Source of the DNA: a virus
Length of the DNA: 64,000 nt
Reading direction: 5' to 3' (one strand)
IMG/VR virus record: IMGVR_UViG_3300017917_001562
Span: 1 to 64,000 of that record
Within the stretch, counting starts at the first letter, position 1, and the number at the start of each line of letters is the position of its first letter. Made by a program: the position numbers and the translations under genes. The notes under the pieces were generated by a model that saw only the letters and a program-made list of their open reading frames with translations, made no database searches and was not told where the DNA came from. Below are positions 1-15,400 of this stretch, piece by piece.

Positions 1-4
1 AAGT

Positions 5-3000
5 ATGGCCAATACCACACGACAAAGTAATCTTTTAGTCAATCAAGACTGGACAAAAATTTACGAAAGTTTTAAAAACGCGGACTTTCAAAGCTACGAT
101 TTTCAGACATTGCGTAAAGCAATGATTGATTATCTTCGTTTATATTATCCCGAAGATTTTAATGACTATACAGAAAGCAGCGAATATATTGCGCTAATTG
201 ATCTTATTGCGTTTTTAGGACAAAATTTAGCTTTTAGAAATGATCTAAACACAAGAGAAAACTTTTTAGCCACAGCTGAACGCCGTGACAGTGTTTTAAA
301 ATTAGCAAGATTAGTCAGTTATAATCCCAGCAGAAACATTGCTGCTGCGGGTTTTTTAAAGTTTGACAGTGTACAAACTACAGAAACTATTATTGACAGC
401 AACGGTAATGATTTGTCTAATCAAATCATCAAATGGAATGACAGCACTAATATAAACTGGTTTGAACAATTCGTTACAGTATTAAATGCTAGTTTTCCTA
501 GCAGTCAAAATTATGGTAAACCAGGAAATAGTCAATCCATAGCAGGTATTAAAAACGATGAATATGGAATTAATATAGCACCGGGCTCTCCAACTGCATT
601 GTCATTCCAGTCTACAATTAACGGCACAATTTTTGGATTTGAAGCTGTTAGTGCTACTAGTGTAAATCAAAACTATATTTACGAAGTCGGTCCTGCTCCT
701 GGCAGCTTGTTTAATATATTATATAGAAATGATAATAGAGGTAATGCCAGCAATAACACGGGGTTTTTCTTTTACTTTAAACAAGGTTCACTACAGTCAC
801 AGCAATTTACGGTTAACGAAAAAATTCCTAATAATGTTATCAGCATTAACTATGATAATATTAATAATACTGATGTTTGGTTATACCAATTAAACAATGT
901 TGGTACAATCAGTCAGCAATGGTCTAGTATACCTAGCGTGTCTGGCTATAATGTAATTTATAATAACGGCGCACCTAAGACCAGCTATCAAGTTAACAGT
1001 CGCGCTAACGATCAAATTGACTTAGTGTTTGGTGATGGAACTTTTGCTGATATGCCTTTTGGTAACTTCAGAAGTTATTTTAGAGTTAGTGCAGGACTAA
1101 CTTATAAAATTACCCCCGACGAAATGCAAAATATTCAGATAACGATTCCATATATTAGCCGTCGCGGTAAATTAGAAAATCTATTAGTTTCTGCTAGTTT
1201 AAAAACTACAGTTATTAATGCATCGGCTCGCGAAAATATTAACGAAATTAAGAGCAAAGCACCTCAGCAATATTATGCTCAGAATAGAATGATTACTGGT
1301 GAAGACTATAATACATTTCCCTATAGTCAATTTAGTAGTTTAAGCAAAGTAAAAGCAGTGAATAGAGTCAGCAGTGGTACTAGTAGATATCTAGATGTAG
1401 TTGATAACACTGGTAGATACAGCAGTACAAACATCTATTGTGATGACGGTATTTTGTATAAAGAATCCGCTGATACTACAAGAACTTTTACATGGTCTAC
1501 AACCAGTGATATTAATAAAGTAATACAAAATGAAATTTTACCTATTATTAGAGGCAAACCATTATTACAATTTTATTATGAATATTTTAACAGATTTTCA
1601 CTGAGTGATTTGTATTGGACCAGGAGTACAGTTGGCTCAGGAAGTTGTACGGGATATTTTGTAAACAGTGCAGGTGATTCACAGCAAATTGGCGCCAATG
1701 TCACTGGTAACAATGTTTACATGAACCAAGACAGTATTGTTATTTTTAGTCCAGGTACTGGCAATTATTTTGATAGCAGTAACGATATTCAGCCTATTCC
1801 TACATCAGGTATAATACCTGCCAACGGTAATCAATATTTGTATGTAGCAATTACTAGTTTAGTTGGTAATGGTAGCCAAGGTGTATTGTCTACTGGTCTT
1901 GGTCCAGTCTCACTTAGTGACAATGTTCCACCAGATGCTCAAGCTATTACAGTTATTCCAGCTTTTAGCAACAACTTTACTAATAGTTTTCAATCACAGT
2001 TAATTTCTTTGATATCCAGTTATACTGAGTTTGGTATTAGATACGATCAATTTTTAAGGACCTGGAAAGTTATTACAGCACAAGATATAGACTTAACAAG
2101 TGCTTTTAGTCAAACAAATCAAGGAGATACTTCAGGTCTAAACAGAGACAGCAGTTGGTTATTAAGTTTTACACTAAGTGGCACAGTTTATACTGTACAG
2201 TCTAGAGGTTTGGGTTATGTATTCCAAAGTGTTGACGAAACAAAGTTTTATTTTGACGGTTCTACTAAGATTTTTGATCCAGTGACAGGTAAGACTGTAA
2301 ATGATTTTGTAAACATATTACGAGTTAACGGAGATCCGGACACAGGCGTGCCATTGGCTAATAACATTTATTGGTATATCTACGATCAAATAGCAGAAGC
2401 TGACGGATATGTAGACAACAGCAAAGTTCAAGTAACTTACAGTGACAGTAATGATGACGGTGTACCTGATAATCCTGACATATTTAACACCGTCGTTCAG
2501 CCAGATATTGCACCTACAACCAAATATGTATTTTTTGTGAAAACTTACGGTTACAACAGTTTCATTACTTACACACCTATTCCAGGATCAGATGTAGTCA
2601 CAACTTATGCAACCAAAGTTGCATTGTTGCCTAATATCAACAACTATCCGTCAGGACAAATTTTTTATACAACTACGGATGAAAAATTTTATATTTCTAC
2701 TGTCACTTCAACTAGTAGTTCAGTTACCGAAAGCACAGATTACATTGCAAGAGTAGGAAGAGAATCATTAGACTTTCAATATAGACACAATGCACCCGGT
2801 AATAGTAGAATAGATCCAAGTCCAAATAATTTAATTGACCTATATCTATTAACTAAGAACTATGAAGATGCATACAGAGCTTGGGCATTAGATGCAACTG
2901 GTACTGTTGAATATCCACAAAAACCTAATAGTGAAGAACTCAGATTGGCTTATCAAAGTTTAGAAAATTATAAAAGTGTCAGTGACGCAATTATTTACAG

Positions 3001-3409
3001 TAGTGCAACATTTAAACCTTTATTTGGAGCCAAGGCTAGCCCAGAACTTCAAGCAACATTTAAGGTAGTAAAAAATAGTAATGTTACGGTAACTGATAGC
3101 GAAATAAGAAGTAGAATTCTTAGTTATATTAATCAATTCTTTGCAACATCCAATTGGGACTTTGGCGAAACATTTTATTTTACTGAATTAGCAACTTATA
3201 TTCAACAAAGCATGGCTCCTTATGTTAGTAGTATAATTATTGTTCCTAATAGCACTAATCAAGTCTATGGAAGTCTTCAACAAATTACAAGTTTGCCCAA
3301 TGAAATTTTAATCAGTGCTGCTACAGTAGATAATATTGAAATTATAAGTGCAATTACCGCAGCTCAATTAAACCTACAAAATTCATTGGTAAATACTATT
3401 ATTACTTGA
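5..3409 (+). CDS. Baseplate wedge protein, T4 gp6-like
   Basis: This 1134-residue protein is most likely the baseplate wedge subunit corresponding to T4 gp6 (gpJ-like), which forms the ring joining the wedges around the tail hub. The N-terminus has the usual features of the family: a short helical stretch with YLRLYYPEDFND, then a segment rich in L/I and A (ALIDLIAFLGQNLAFRND) and the SYNPSRNIAAAG motif near residues 105-115. It is longer than T4 gp6 (about 660 residues), as is common in marine T4-like phages. The start at base 5 is the first ATG in the window, so its ribosome site is outside. The next gene follows after 10 bases. Assignment by remembered family pattern; confident for baseplate, less for exact gp number. 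Confidence 0.8.
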   Translation: MANTTRQSNLLVNQDWTKIYESFKNADFQSYDFQTLRKAMIDYLRLYYPEDFNDYTESSEYIALIDLIAFLGQNLAFRNDLNTRENFLATAERRDSVLKLARLVSYNPSRNIAAAGFLKFDSVQTTETIIDSNGNDLSNQIIKWNDSTNINWFEQFVTVLNASFPSSQNYGKPGNSQSIAGIKNDEYGINIAPGSPTALSFQSTINGTIFGFEAVSATSVNQNYIYEVGPAPGSLFNILYRNDNRGNASNNTGFFFYFKQGSLQSQQFTVNEKIPNNVISINYDNINNTDVWLYQLNNVGTISQQWSSIPSVSGYNVIYNNGAPKTSYQVNSRANDQIDLVFGDGTFADMPFGNFRSYFRVSAGLTYKITPDEMQNIQITIPYISRRGKLENLLVSASLKTTVINASARENINEIKSKAPQQYYAQNRMITGEDYNTFPYSQFSSLSKVKAVNRVSSGTSRYLDVVDNTGRYSSTNIYCDDGILYKESADTTRTFTWSTTSDINKVIQNEILPIIRGKPLLQFYYEYFNRFSLSDLYWTRSTVGSGSCTGYFVNSAGDSQQIGANVTGNNVYMNQDSIVIFSPGTGNYFDSSNDIQPIPTSGIIPANGNQYLYVAITSLVGNGSQGVLSTGLGPVSLSDNVPPDAQAITVIPAFSNNFTNSFQSQLISLISSYTEFGIRYDQFLRTWKVITAQDIDLTSAFSQTNQGDTSGLNRDSSWLLSFTLSGTVYTVQSRGLGYVFQSVDETKFYFDGSTKIFDPVTGKTVNDFVNILRVNGDPDTGVPLANNIYWYIYDQIAEADGYVDNSKVQVTYSDSNDDGVPDNPDIFNTVVQPDIAPTTKYVFFVKTYGYNSFITYTPIPGSDVVTTYATKVALLPNINNYPSGQIFYTTTDEKFYISTVTSTSSSVTESTDYIARVGRESLDFQYRHNAPGNSRIDPSPNNLIDLYLLTKNYEDAYRAWALDATGTVEYPQKPNSEELRLAYQSLENYKSVSDAIIYSSATFKPLFGAKASPELQATFKVVKNSNVTVTDSEIRSRILSYINQFFATSNWDFGETFYFTELATYIQQSMAPYVSSIIIVPNSTNQVYGSLQQITSLPNEILISAATVDNIEIISAITAAQLNLQNSLVNTIIT

Positions 3410-3419
3410 TAAAAAAACA

Positions 3420-6400
3420 ATGCCGGTAACTAAAACTTATCCTTTTCTTCCTACACAGTTTCAAAGCGAAGCTAACAAAAAATTTCTTAATGCAACTTTA
3501 GATCAGCTGGTTACTGAGCCAAGTCTGCAACCTATTAGTGGGTATGTAGGCAGAAAGTTCTCACCAGGGAACAACGATATTAACAGTTTTATTAGAGAAC
3601 CTAGTACAAGTAGAGCAAATTATCAACTTGAGCCTGGCATTGTATATAAAAATCAAAATACCAGTGAAGTAGAATTTGCTGTAAACTATCCTGAATTTTT
3701 GCAGCAATTAAATTATTTTAACGCTAATATTTCGAATCCCAATAAATTGTTTAGCGAAGATTATTATTCGTATTCACCTTATATTGACCCTGATAAGTTT
3801 GTAAATTTTGGCGAATATTATTGGTTACCCAATGGGCCCGCTGCAGTTAATATTATATCTAACATTAATAATCCAAATACAAATTATTATGTAAGTTTAA
3901 ATCCTGATAGAAATATTGTTTACTTTAATCAAACTCCAGTAAAAAATCCTTTAATAACATTAGTACGAGGAAATTCTTATCAATTCATAGTTAATCAATC
4001 AGCCTTCCCATTTTGGATACAAACTGATCCCGGTATTACTGGTGTTCAAACAAATAACAACAATTTATCTAGTAGACAAATTTTAGGTGTTACTAACAAC
4101 GGTGATGATGTTGGTACAGTTACCTTTACAGTGCCGCTACAGACAGCGCAAGATGAATTTATTTCGATGCCAATCTTCCAAAATGTTAATTTGGCAACCA
4201 ACTTAACTTATAGTCAAATCCAAGGTCAGTTAGTAAATGATGTTGTTGACAATTATGGCGGCATTGACGGACAGCGAAATAATTTAGACGGCAAGTATTT
4301 AATTTTTACAAGTAACAGTCCTAATGATGCAGATTGGACCGCTAACGCCGTAACTGTGCCGGCCAATCAACGATACGGCATTTGGCGTATTAATATATCT
4401 GTAGTGGGGTTAGATTCTTACTTTAATTTAACTTTTGAAGATGCATTACCTGTTAACAATAAAGTTTTGATTACATCTGGTGTTAACTATGGTAACACAC
4501 AATGGTACACAAATGCTAGCTATCAAATTACTCAAATACCTGTTATTACTGCAAATTTAGATACATTATATTATCAAATTGGCGATTTAGAAAATGCGTT
4601 TGGTATAATCAAAGTTGTAGATGCAGGTAGCAATATTATTGACATTGATACTGAAATTTTAGGAAAACTTCAGTACCAAAGCCCCAATGGTGTTGTATTT
4701 TCAAACGGACTTAAAGTTAAATTTGATTCTTCAGTGGTTCCTGTCAGCTATCAAAATAAAGAATTTTATGTTGAAGGAGTTGGAACAGCAATTACTCTAG
4801 TAGCAGTAGATAATTTAGTTTTTAATCCAACACAAGTTAGTAGCACTTACATCCCTACTGCTAGTTTTACTGACAGTGCTACAGCAACTATAAGTGCAGG
4901 TAAAGATCAACTTACTATTAATAGTAATGTTAATCCTATTTTAACAGAAATAGGTACATTTCCTAACATTAATAATACAAATAATTTAATAGTACAGGAC
5001 TTGGAAGTTGTTTATCCTTATAGGGGAGGACAAACTACACAAGGAGATCATGCTAGCATTGCTTATGAGACCGGTCCAATTGGCATGACATTAGTTGGCA
5101 TTCCTATATTTGGCACTGTTAACGGTTGGACCATTCCTGGTTTAAATGGAACAAGTTGGAATTTAATCTCGTCAGAAGCAACAGTAAACGGTGAAGACCA
5201 ATACGGCGGAACCGTTGATACCAACGGCTTATATCACTATGTAAATAGTGATTTTATTACAGCAAATGCATGGGGCAATGTTTCTGGCTTTACTGGCGGA
5301 AGTTATACACAAACCGACGGCCACAGTAAAATTATAGGTTTTGCTGCAGACGGATACCCTATATATGGTCCGTTTGGATACTTAAATCCTGAAGACAGTT
5401 CTAGCCCAGTAACTAGAATGACTAGCTCATATCAAAGCTCTAATACCAGTGATAATAGACCTGCAGCTGTAACAGTAAATGTTACTGCAAATACAACAGC
5501 TAACAGTTACATTACTGTAGCCAGTACTTTTGGTTTAAATCCTGGAATGAGAGCCACTGTAAATACCGCAGGTTTGACACCTCAACAGTATTGGATTGAA
5601 AATGTTGGCCTTGCTACAGCAACTGGACCTGTACCATTCCCTGGTGGAACTAATCAAATTCAATTAAATGCCAATGTTACTATAACAAAAGATACCACTA
5701 TTACTTTTGAATTTTTGGCAGGTGTATTTGTAGAAGACTGGACTTATGTTCAATCTTCAGGTTTATTAGATCAATACAATGGTAGATTTTGTGTAACTCC
5801 AGAGTTTCCTAATGGAACTTATGCGTATTTTTGTACTCAGGATACAAGTAATTCTCCTGTATATCCTTATTTTGTAGGAAGATCATTTTACGGAAGTACT
5901 ACAGTTGATCCTATTACAGCATTAGAAGATCCTGATTATATAACCATTAACAGAAGTAGCATTGATTTAAATGCATGGAGTCGTAGAAACAGATGGTTCC
6001 ATAAAGATATCATTGCAGCTACAGAAATTTATAATGGAATTGATTATAGTATTAGTGCAGATAGTAAAGCTCGCAGACCTATTATAGAATTTGATCCCGA
6101 TTTGCAACTTTATGATTTTGGTACTGTTGCAAAACAACCAGTAGATATATTTGATACTGTAACTACAGATCCGTTTTTAACAGTTGAAGGTGCTGGGGGC
6201 GTTTATTTAGATCAAACTTTTTTAGCAGAAGGTATGCGAGTTGTTTTTTCAGCTGCGGCAGATGCAGCAGTAAAAAATAAAATATGGGAAGTAACTCTAA
6301 TAGATCAAGATGCTAATGTTTTAACTCCAAAAATTATTCACTTAGTGGCAGCTAGTGATGCTGATGTGTCTACTAATCAAACTGTTGCTGTATTTGGTGG

Positions 6401-9400
6401 AGTTAATAATCAAAATAAAACATTTTATTTCGATGGTGTAGATTGGCAAGAAGGTCAAGCAAAGACAACTATAAATCAAGCGCCTTTATTTGATGTATTT
6501 GATTCTACTGGTACTAGTTTAGGGGACAGGACTAAGTACCCGATAAATGATAGCACTACAGCTTTTAACGGTACTAAAATATTTTCTTATGTGGAAGGTA
6601 TAGGTGCTGATGATGCAATTTTAGGATTTCCTTTAAGTTATCAAAATTTAAATAATATCGGTGATATTAAATTTGAAAATAATTTTGCTACAGACACATT
6701 TACATACACAATTGATAGAATTAATTACACTAATCTAATCAATATAGGATACTTACACAAAAACACTTCACTGTCTGACTATTCAATACTTAATACTTGG
6801 ACAACCGCAGATGAATCTAGCAAACAATTTCAGTTGTATAGTTATATCTATGATGGCATAGATAATTTGTTTAACATAGATGTTGCGCCAGAAGCAAACA
6901 CTGTAGGTCAAAATCTTTTTGTGTTTGCAAATTTCAAACAGATTCCTTCAGATAGATATTCATATTATAATATACCTAATAACAAAATACAAATAGCAAT
7001 TGATCCAACTGCTATAAAAGAAAACGATAGAATTACTATTAGAGTTTATAGCAATGCTACAAGTGCTGGTACACTAGCTTTTTATGAAGTCCCTGATAAT
7101 TTAAATAACAATTTATTGAATTCTAACTTCACATATGGTACTTTGGGTGATTTACGAAATCATTTTAAAGCAGGAACATTAGATAATTTAGATTTTGTGG
7201 GGCAGTTTCCTGGTAGCAGTAATTTAAGAGATTTGAACATTACAGTTAATAACGGTATGATTTTGCAACACGCCGCACCGTTAAGCTATGCAATGATGTT
7301 TACTACAAATGAACAGTATAACTTTTTTACTGCTGTAACATTTGCAGAACAAGAATATACAAAATTTAAGAATAAATTTTTATCGTTGGCTGAAACCGGA
7401 AGCAAAGTTGCAACCTGGACACCAGTGCAAGCAGTTGATTCTATTTTAACTAAAATTAATGAATTTAAAACTAAAGAGTTTCCATATTTTTATAGCGGCA
7501 TGGTTCCTTATGGACAGAATAAAAATACTATAAGCTATACAATTTTTGATACCGCAAAGACAAATTATCAAATTTCGTCAATTTATGATCCTACAGCATT
7601 AACTAACACTGCGGTGCTAGTTTACTTAAATGGCAGTCAGTTGTTATACGGGCATGATTATTCTTTTAGTACAACTATTCCTGCTATTACACTAAATGAT
7701 AGTCTTACTAGAGCAGTTGATGATGTATTAGAAATTTTTGAATACCGGGACACAGATGGTTGCTGTATTCCCGAAACTCCTACCAAGTTGGGTTTATATC
7801 CAAAGTTTGATCCTGAAATCGTTACAGATACAACATATACCATACCTCAACAATTCATTCGCGGCCACGACGGTAGCTTAACTCCAGTGTATAATGACTT
7901 TCGCGATGACTTATTGTTAGAACTTGAACGAAGAATTTATAACAATATTAAAGTTACTTTTGATAACAAGGTAATTAACATTTATAAAGCAAAGCCTGGT
8001 AAATTTAGAACTGACGATTTTACTTTAGCTGATTACAACAGACAAGTAGCAGAAAATTATTTGCCTTGGGTAGGTTTCAATAGATTAAACTACACAGACA
8101 ATACCATATATGATGTCACAAATCCGTTTACTTACAATTACAGTAATTGTCCAGACACAGTAGACGGTGAATTGTTACCTGGTTCATGGCGTGCATGTTA
8201 TGAATATTATTATGATACACAAAATCCTGCCAATACTCCTTGGGAGATGTTGGGATTTAGCGAAGAACCATCGTGGTGGCAAGATACTTATGGTCCTGCA
8301 CCTTACACAGCAGGTAACGAAATTTTATGGAACGACTTAGAAGCAGGTTACATTGCTGCTGGGCCAAGACAAGGGTATGACACAAGATTTGCAAGACCAG
8401 GCCTTGTAAATTATATTCCTGTAGATGTTAACGGAAATTTAAAACCTCCATTAGGACTTATGACTGTAAATTATAGCAGTCAAAAATTTAATGCAAACTG
8501 GACTATCGGCCAATATAGTCCAGTGGAAACAGCATGGAGAAACAGTAGTAGTTATCCATATGCAGTACAAATAATGATGGCATTAACTGACACAGCACAT
8601 TATTTTGCTGAGGGAGCTAGTGTTAATAAAGTAGTATACGATTCTACTTTAGATCAATTTATTAATCGTGACACAAATCAAAGACTAGTTCAATCAGATG
8701 TTGTTGTAAATGGTTATAATTATACAACAAAAACAGTAGATAGGAGTGCCAGTTACATTAATTGGATAGCTGAATATCAAACCAGTCAGGGCGTAGTAGA
8801 TCATCAAGATCTTCAAGAATTCGTTCAACATTATGATGTAAATTTAATTTACAGAATGGCCGGCTTCACTGATAAAAATACTTTAAAGGTATTAGCTGAA
8901 CAAAATAGTCCTAACAGTATCAATGATTCCATTATTATTCCTGACAGCGATTTTAATTTAATCCTTAATAAATCAACACCGATTGCGTCTATTAGATACA
9001 GTGCTGTTATTATTGAGCGTATAAGCAGCGGATTTAAAATTAGCGGATACGACAATGAGAGCCCATACTTTAACATTATTTTACCTGAAACAACCAACAG
9101 TCAAAATGCAAAAGATTTAGTGTCTGGAACTTATGCTATAAAATGGTATCAAAAATTTAAATCAGTTAGAGCTAGTATTCCTTACGGTACTATTCTGTCA
9201 GACTTACAGCAAGTTGCTAACTTTTTAACAGGTTACGAACAATACTTAAAATTACAAGGTTTTGTTTTTGAAACTTTTGATGAAACACTAAATCAAATCC
9301 GTGACTGGGAATTAAGTGCAAGAGAATTTTTATTCTGGGTAAGACAAAGCTGGGCAGCAGGCAGTGTTATTATTTTAAGCCCAATTTCTTCTAACATCAC

Positions 9401-12400
9401 TTATTTTAATCCTAGTGCAGTTGTAGATGCGTTGTCTAATACATTTACTGGTAGTAAAGTTCAAACACAAAATTGGAAGATACTTGACACTAGAGACTAT
9501 ACTGTACGCAGAGATACTCAGAACGGAAATTTATTCCAGTTGAGTCTTAACAATAGTCAAGACTTAATTGCAGCAATTAATTTTGATATTGTTCAGTATG
9601 AACATGCAATGGTGTTTAACAATGTAACTCAGTTCAATGATGTAATTTTCTCTCCACAATCTGGTCAGCGACAGTATAAATTAAAATTAGTTGGAACAAA
9701 AACTAAAGAATGGCGCGGCGCATTAAATCCACCGGGCTATATCTATGCTGATCCTAATATACCAGCCTGGAATCAAAATACTGATTATTTAAGAAGTGAT
9801 CTAGTAGAATATAAAGGATTCTATTATACTGCACTACAGGATATTGCTGGCAGCGAATCTTTTGATTTTACAAAATGGATGCCTGAACCTATTAGTAATA
9901 TTAGGTCTGGTCTATTAGAAAACTATGCTACAAAAGCTCAAAACAGTTTAGATTATTACAATGTAGAAAAAGTTAATTTAGAATTAGATACAAATACTCA
10001 AGCATTTGATTTAATCGGTTACAAAAACAGAAATTATTTAGTAGATCTTGGGATCACTGATACAAGCCAGATTAAATTTTACCAAGGCTTTATAAAAGAA
10101 AAAGGCACTAACAAAGCAATTAATGCTTTTGGAAATATTGTACTTAACAATGAAACAACCGGGGTCGAAATCAGTGAAGATTGGGCATTTAGGGTTGGTG
10201 CATATGGTGCAACTGACATTAATAGGTATGTAGAATTAGTGTTGCCTGAAGAATATCTTTTAAATAATCCAAATAGTTTAGAAGTAGCAACTAATAACAG
10301 TGTTATATACAATTCGTTGATTGCAAACAATGAAGGATTATATGATTATAGCACAACTACTTTTAGCAGCCCGTTTTTGTTAAACAGAACTGCTGAGTCT
10401 ACTAGAACCGACGATATAAAAACAGCAGGTTATGTTAACATAGATGATATTGATTTTACAATTTTTGATTTGACTGATATTTCTACACTTAATGGTGATA
10501 TCAGCAATATTAATGTAGGATCTATAATTTGGTGTGCAAAAAATTACAATAACGATTGGGATGTTTTTAAAATCAGCAACAATGCTGTTGAAATCTTAGG
10601 TGTTAAAAATAATTTAAATCAAAACATTACAGTAAAAACTGCTACCCCGCACAACTATACAGTTGACAATATTGTAATCATAACAAATACACGACAGTTT
10701 GATGGATTCCATAGAGTAGTTAGTGTTATTGATGCATTTAATTTTAACATTACTGTTACTAATAATTTAACTGGATTTACAAGTTTAAATTATACACAAC
10801 CTGCTAGTTCTTACTTATTAGAAAGTCAACGAGTAAATTACGCAAGCCAAATTTATGATATGGCTGCACCAAACAGTTGGACACCTAATAATAAAGTTTG
10901 GGTTAATTACGGCACAAACTCTCAGTGGTCTGTTTATGAAAAATCTGAACCGTGGACTGCTAATGTACAATTACCTAAAGGTCAATTTACTGCTAATGGT
11001 AATTTTGGTCAAAGTTTAAAATTAAGCAGCGACAATAACTTTGCACTTGTGGGGGAACCGGGTGCTAGTAGTGGTGTCGGTTCTATTACTAACTATGTAT
11101 TAGGTTTTGATAATAGTTTCATTGAAGATATAACAGTTAGTCCTAGCGCAGCAAATTCTTCTGCATTTGGCTATAGTGTAGATACTGGAGACGAATATAT
11201 AGTAGTTGGGGCTCCTGACAGTAGTTCTGGCGTGGGTTATGCTTACATATACCAACGAAACTTTTTAGGCACAATATCAGAATCGCAAATTATTGCTCCT
11301 CCTAGTGCAGCTGTAGAAGGATTTGGTACTAGTGTTATTATCAGTAATGACGATGCATGGATTTATGTAGGTGCTGCTAATGCAGCTAATGTTTATGCTT
11401 ATGGTTACTATGATGCTGACAGTTTTTCAAATACTATTGTAACAAGTTCAGGCACACCCAATTACTCATTGAGTTTTACTCCTGTTTCTACAGAACTAAT
11501 TACTGTACGAGGAACAACATATTCATATGTGCCGTTTGTAGACTACACTGTGACTGGTAGTACAATTACATTTACAAATCCTGTTACAGACACTGTTGTT
11601 GTAAGACAAACTCCTGGTTATGTATATGTTGATACTATTTCTTTTGCTAATGCATCTAGTTTATTTGGCGCAACAATAGCAGGTACCACTGACGGTAGAC
11701 AGATAGCTGTTGGCGCCTCTGCAGACAATACCAGTTCAGGCACTGTTACTCTTTATGACAGAAGTGTAGAAAATTATATTAGTATTGCAGACCAAACACT
11801 GTTTGGTGGAGTAAGGACATTGGGCCTTGTACACAAAGTACGAGTAAATAATGAATTACAAACACAAGGTACCGATTATGTGATAGTAGCCGGCAATTGG
11901 GTTCAATTAACCACTGCACCGGAAGCAGGTTCAATTGTACAAATCGAAACAAATGAATTTAATAAAATTCAAACAGTTAATGCTTCGACTATTCAAAATA
12001 ATAGTCAATTTGGTTTTGATGCTGATATTTGTCCTTATAACTGTAGTCTATATATAGGTGCTCCTTATTACACTGAAGGCACAAATTATAATGTTGGCAC
12101 CGTTTACAGATTTGTAAATCAAGGTAGAGTTTACGGTACAATTACTGGTACGGTACAAAATCCTACAGTAACAGCAGGTAATAGTATCAGGCTAAATGAT
12201 TACGAAGTTGAATTTAGTGGAACTAGTCTAGACAGTGTTGTAACAACAATTAATGCCGCCAACATACCAGGAATTACCGCTGAAAATGTCAATGGATATT
12301 TGCAAATTAATTCCGACAGTGTTATTGCTGCTAATAAACTAACAGTTCTACCAGGCATTGGTAATACTATTGCACAACTTGGTTTGTTGGTATTTAAGCA

Positions 12401-15400
12401 AACAGAACAAATTAAAAATCCTACAAATAACTCTTACGATTTATTCGGATATAGTTTGAAGATTGATAGCACTAGTACTATACTAGCAGTTGGCGGCCCA
12501 ACAGCTAGAACATTAGTTTCAACTACCTTTGATGTTTATGCAACACTTCTAACAAACGCAGATACATTATTTGGAACTCCTTATGTAACTAATCCTCGAG
12601 GATTGGTCAGTGAAGAACCTACAACTTTTGACGGCGCATCAACTAAGTTTGTTGATAAGATTAAGAGTGGCGCAGTTTGGATGTTGAATTATCTGCCAGA
12701 TAGCAGACAAGAAATTGCATACCCTGGCAAGTTTGCTTATGTTCAACAGTTAAACCCAAATAGTTTAAGCGTGGCTTTAACACCTAATGTTTCTTTTGGC
12801 GTTAGTGTTGATATTAGTAATTACGAAATGTTAGTAGGTGCATCCACAGACAGCTTGTTTGCACGAGATGGCGGCATTGTTTATAAGTTCAGTGATACTG
12901 AAAGATTAGGCGGCTGGGATATAATTAGATCCTACGATGATAAAGTTGATATTGATGGTATCATTAAAGGTTATATTTACAACAGCGACACTCAAATTAT
13001 TTTAGATAACATGGATTACATTGATCCTGTTAAAGGTAAAATTTTAGGTCAAGCAGAACAAGAAATTACTTACAAAGTAGATTACGATCCTGCTACTTAT
13101 AATAACAGTTCAACAGCATCATTGAAAACTAGTTCTACACTGTACTGGGGACAGCAGCAAGTTGGCCAAGTGTGGTGGGATTTAAGTACTGTAAGATACA
13201 TTGAATATGAACAAGATAGTATCAAATATAGAACTACAAACTGGGGGCGTGCTTTCCCTGAAAGTAGTATTGATGTATATGAATGGGTTAAGAGTTTATA
13301 CCCACCAAGTCAGTATGTTGCTACTGGTGGTAATGGTATTCCTAAGTATGTAAATGATTCTGCTTATGTAACAGAAAGTTATGTAGATCCTGTTACTAAC
13401 ATTCCGGTAGTATATTATTATTATTGGGTACAAAATAAAACATCTACTCCTATAGATGTACCTAATAGAAATATTCCAATTACTGTAATTGCAGATTATA
13501 TAAGAGATCCAAAAAATTCTGGTATCAAGTATTTTGCAGCTATTAAAGATAATGCATTGGCATTATATAATGTTAATACTGATACAGTAGGAGATAGTGT
13601 AGTATTCCATTTAGATTATGCTAAACAAATTAACAGCAGCATCATTCACAGCGAATATGCATTGCTAAGTGAAAATGCAGCCAATAGCGATGCTATTCCT
13701 CCAGTCATTTATACAAAACTAGTAGATAGTGTATCTGGAATTGACGATATTGGCAATGTAGTTCCAGACCCAACTTTACCTTTAGCTAAACGATATGGCA
13801 TAGAGTTTAGACCTCGTCAAAGCATGTATATTGATAGAAATGCCGCGGTAGAGCAAATGGTTACATTTGTAAATAATGTTTTCAAGACTGTTACATTTGC
13901 ACAAGGGTTTGATTTAACAACATTAAGTGCAGCTGAACCGTTGCCTCCCGCTGATAGTGGTTACTACGATATAAGTGTTAATACCATTAGTGAATTGAGC
14001 TATGTTGATATTGCTAGTAAGCCAGTTGGCTATAAAGTGCTAGTTATTAGCAACAGTGATATCGACAATTTATGGACAATTTATGTTAAAGACACAGAAG
14101 TAATTATTTGGGAACCTAATACTGATTATATAAGAGGACAAATCGTTTCTTATTTAGATACAGCATATACAGTAACTGAAGATTTTACTAGTGGTGCAAC
14201 ATTTACTACAACATATTTACAAGCTTATACCATTACAAATACTTGGTTCTTAACGCAAGTTCAAACTTATAAAACAACTGATTATTGGACTACTGTTGAC
14301 TGGTACGCATCGTACTACGATCAAACAAAACAACCTGCGTTTACATTTAATACAACAGCGGATATGATTAATACCAGATTTAAAACTGGTGATATTGTTA
14401 AGATTCTGAACAATGGTCAAGGTAAGTGGATGTTGTTACAAATTTTTGCCAATACAACTGTAATGGTAGGTTTGGAGGATGGTACGATTGAACTTAATAG
14501 CAGTTTATACGATACTACAACAAACGGCATGGGATTTGGTAACGACAATTTTGATACAAAACGATTTGATCAAAACCCAAGCATTGAACTTAGAAAAATA
14601 GTTGATGCATTAAAAACTGAACTGTTTATTAATCAATACAGTCATGAATTTGTTAATTTATTCTTTGCCTTAATAAGATATGTTCTCGAAGAACAAAAAT
14701 CTGTTGACTGGGTATTTAAAACTAGTTTTATTGATGTATTACATAAAATTAGAGGATTATCACAACCTCAAATCTATTACAAAGAAAACCAATCTTACTT
14801 TCAACAATATATCGAAGAAGTTAAACCATTCCACTCTACTATTAGAGAGTATGTAAGTGATTATCTAGGGTCAGACAATTATAATGGTTATACAACAGAC
14901 TTTGATGTTCCTGCTTACTTCGACCCTGTATTGCAAGTATACAGAAGTCCAAGTGGAGAGTATGCTCAAGATGTTACAGCATTGCAGCAACCACAATACG
15001 CAGACTATGTTAATAACAATTGGTACGAAATAGCAGACATTGTTATAGCCGATGGCGGCAGTGGATATACTGTTGCACCTACTGTTATTGTAACTGGTAG
15101 TACTATAGGTGATAACGCCGTGGCTAGAGCTGTTATTAGTAACGGTCAAATTGTTCAAGTGCAAGTATTATATCCAGGAAGTTATTACACAACTCAACCA
15201 ACAATTACTTTAAGTAATAGTAACGGCGCTGGTGCCCGACTTTACGCAAGATTAAGTAACACAACTATTCGTAAGGTCAAAACGACAATGACTTACGATA
15301 GAATTACATATTCTACTACAGTTATCGAATGGACTCCAAATACAGCATATACAGCAGGCTCTATTATCACTTATAATAATGTTGCTTATGTTGTCAACAG